Position numbers and translations under genes: made by a program
Notes under the pieces: model-generated
Told to the model about the DNA's origin: nothing
Databases searched by the model: none
Seen by the model: the letters and a program-made list of their open reading frames with translations, nothing else
From: Candidatus Woesearchaeota archaeon
Lineage (GTDB): Archaea; Nanobdellota; Nanobdellia; Woesearchaeales; CG1-02-33-12
Direction of reading: 5' to 3'
Assembly (NCBI GenBank): GCA_003561825.1
Contig: PWVO01000055.1
Location: 1 to 6,058, forward strand
Length of the DNA stretch: 6,058 nucleotides
Shown: piece after piece, positions 4,913 through 6,058 of the stretch
Position numbering within the stretch: the first letter of the stretch is position 1
How the letters are laid out: the number at the start of each line of letters is the position of its first letter

Positions 4913-6058
4913 TAAAGGCTGTTAAAGGAAAAAAGAGTGAAGCAATAGGGGTTAAGCAAATAATTGCATTAGCCTTAGCTGTTCTTGCTGTTTTTCTTGT
5001 CCCAAGAATGATTGCAACAGCAGGTGATGATGGCCTGGCCAATGGCAATGAGATAATCATAAGCTTAGATTATTGCTTTGAGTTTGAGAGCGAAGATCAT
5101 GAAAAGGTAATTGGCTTTAGCGTGAAAGAGTCTTTTATTCCTGAAGATATTGACAGGGAGATGCTCTGCACTAAGTGGGAGATTTATTCTCCGGAGCTTG
5201 AGGATGCCACTTTGCTGTGCAGTGGATCTGAAAAGTGCTGCAGCTTTCTTGGGCTTGAATCAATAATGGGATCATGGGATGATGTGCTTTATCTCTATGA
5301 AGGCAGGTATAATACTGCGCATGGAAGTGCTGTAGGAGCGCAGGTTGCTTATGTTGATTATGACCTAGAAGCTGATATGCCTTATTCTGACATAAGGTCA
5401 AGTGATTATGCTTTTCTTGAGTTCAGCATAAGGGAGAGCATTACAATTGGAACAAAGATTATAAGCTTTATAAGGGAAAGGCTTGTTCTGATAAGAGGGG
5501 CTTTGCTAAGGATAAATGCCATGCTTGCTTATGACAACCAAAGCCCTGTTGTGGGGCAGATGGTCGGGCTTTACATCAACAGCAGCTTTTTTGGTGAAAA
5601 AGAGACTGACTCTGAGGGCATGGCTGAGTTTGAGGTTGACACCAGTGATTTTGATATTTCTGATTATTTTTTTAATATCAGCTATGCAGGAAGCGAGATA
5701 AAGGCTTATGAGACTATTATTATAATGCCGAGCTTCAGCACAAGTGTTGTTAGCATTATTGAGCCTGAGGAGGGTGTTTACATAGTTGAAAACCTTACTC
5801 AGCTTGATGCTGAGGTTGGAATGCCTGTCAGATGGGTCAAGACAGTTGAGGTTTTAAGTGAGGATGAGAGCAGCATTGTCAATGCAAGTGTTGAGATTCC
5901 TGAAGGAGCATTTAATATTGAGGTAACTGAGATTAAAAAACAGCATGCTGATGATGATAAAGGATATGATGATATTAATAATAATGGGGATGATGGTGAT
6001 AAAGAAAGATATGATAATAATGAAGATGGTAATAATGAAGATGGTAATAATGAAGATG
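4909..6058 (+). CDS. Membrane-anchored surface protein with Cys-rich and Ig-like modules, C-terminus outside window
   Basis: The frame starts at ATG 4909 and is open to the right edge: 383 codons plus one base. An in-frame TAA at 4885-4887 and a weak GAGAG (4893-4897) support this start. A basic N-tip (MIKAVKGKK) and a hydrophobic helix (about 17-36) make a signal peptide or signal anchor. A Cys-rich module (about 48-165) has Cys56, Cys87, Cys104 and CC110-111, followed by WDDVLYLYEGRY and VAYVDYDLE, resembling modules in large DPANN surface proteins. An Ig-like domain (about 192-273) contains the TDSEGMAEFEV turn. Another module starts near 283, with AEVGMPVRWVKTVEV and EIPEGAFNIEV. From about 346 the chain becomes Asp/Asn/Gly-rich and enters NNEDG repeats, perhaps a flexible or calcium-binding linker. 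It probably acts at the envelope with the preceding protein. The function and full length are unknown. Confidence 0.82.
   Translation, partial: MIKAVKGKKSEAIGVKQIIALALAVLAVFLVPRMIATAGDDGLANGNEIIISLDYCFEFESEDHEKVIGFSVKESFIPEDIDREMLCTKWEIYSPELEDATLLCSGSEKCCSFLGLESIMGSWDDVLYLYEGRYNTAHGSAVGAQVAYVDYDLEADMPYSDIRSSDYAFLEFSIRESITIGTKIISFIRERLVLIRGALLRINAMLAYDNQSPVVGQMVGLYINSSFFGEKETDSEGMAEFEVDTSDFDISDYFFNISYAGSEIKAYETIIIMPSFSTSVVSIIEPEEGVYIVENLTQLDAEVGMPVRWVKTVEVLSEDESSIVNASVEIPEGAFNIEVTEIKKQHADDDKGYDDINNNGDDGDKERYDNNEDGNNEDGNNED
6016..6058 (+). repeat. 15-bp in-frame tandem repeat (NNEDG)n, running off the window
   Basis: AATAATGAAGATGGT is repeated exactly at 6016-6030 and 6031-6045, and for its first 13 bases at 6046-6058. 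Being a multiple of three, each copy adds Asn-Asn-Glu-Asp-Gly to the surface protein. The DNA identity of the copies, rather than only the protein, points to recent slippage expansion. The copy number beyond the edge is unknown. Confidence 0.93.

Noticed and set aside
5171..5401. Minus-strand 76-residue His/Gln-rich ORF opposite the second surface gene
   Set aside because: It lies fully inside a continuous forward frame with recognisable Ig-like and Cys modules. Its odd composition follows from the complement.
5516..5701. Plus-strand 61-residue ORF inside the second surface gene
   Set aside because: It is out of frame with the open 4909 frame, which carries signal sequence and domain motifs. 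It has no start signal of its own.

Overview
The window looks like a low-GC archaeon, most likely a DPANN-type lineage (Woesearchaeota, Pacearchaeota or relatives). The reasons are BRE/TATA promoters rather than -35/-10 boxes, two minus-strand start codons lying about 26-27 nt from a TATA centre (leaderless mRNAs), a ribbon-helix-helix mini-gene, and two large modular, Cys-poor or Cys-paired surface-type proteins in AGG-rich codon usage. The taxon is inferred from style; no marker gene is present.

Left part, 1-1810, all minus strand and more AT-rich. Transcription runs right to left. A small reading frame without a usual start (1655-1810) carries a YYYxVEG...KQKVIRYLG signature also found near the N-terminus of IS1634-type transposases. 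Next is a stand-alone class I glutamine amidotransferase (788-1555), then a 192-nt gap holding a compound hairpin, a poly-T run and a pair of direct repeats. A GNAT acetyltransferase (137-595) and the N-terminal part of an ASCH-domain protein (1-132, cut by the window edge) follow, 4 nt apart and probably one transcript. These look like accessory cargo genes.

Middle, about 1655-1965, is the divergent intergenic region. A strong forward BRE/TATA at 1853-1867 marks the start of the rightward unit.

Right part, 1966-6058, plus strand. A very basic 46-residue ORF overlaps a 49-residue ribbon-helix-helix protein (TAATG). That protein overlaps an 833-residue secreted, single-pass membrane protein (ATGA) with Ig/FN3-like modules, a coiled coil and a cytoplasmic tail. 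After 155 nt comes a second exported or membrane-anchored protein, incomplete at the right edge, with a Cys-rich module, Ig-like modules and an Asp/Asn/Gly-rich segment that ends in 15-bp tandem repeats. The simplest reading is a cell-surface operon led by its own small DNA-binding regulator. The second surface gene may belong to the same transcript or lie behind a weak terminator.
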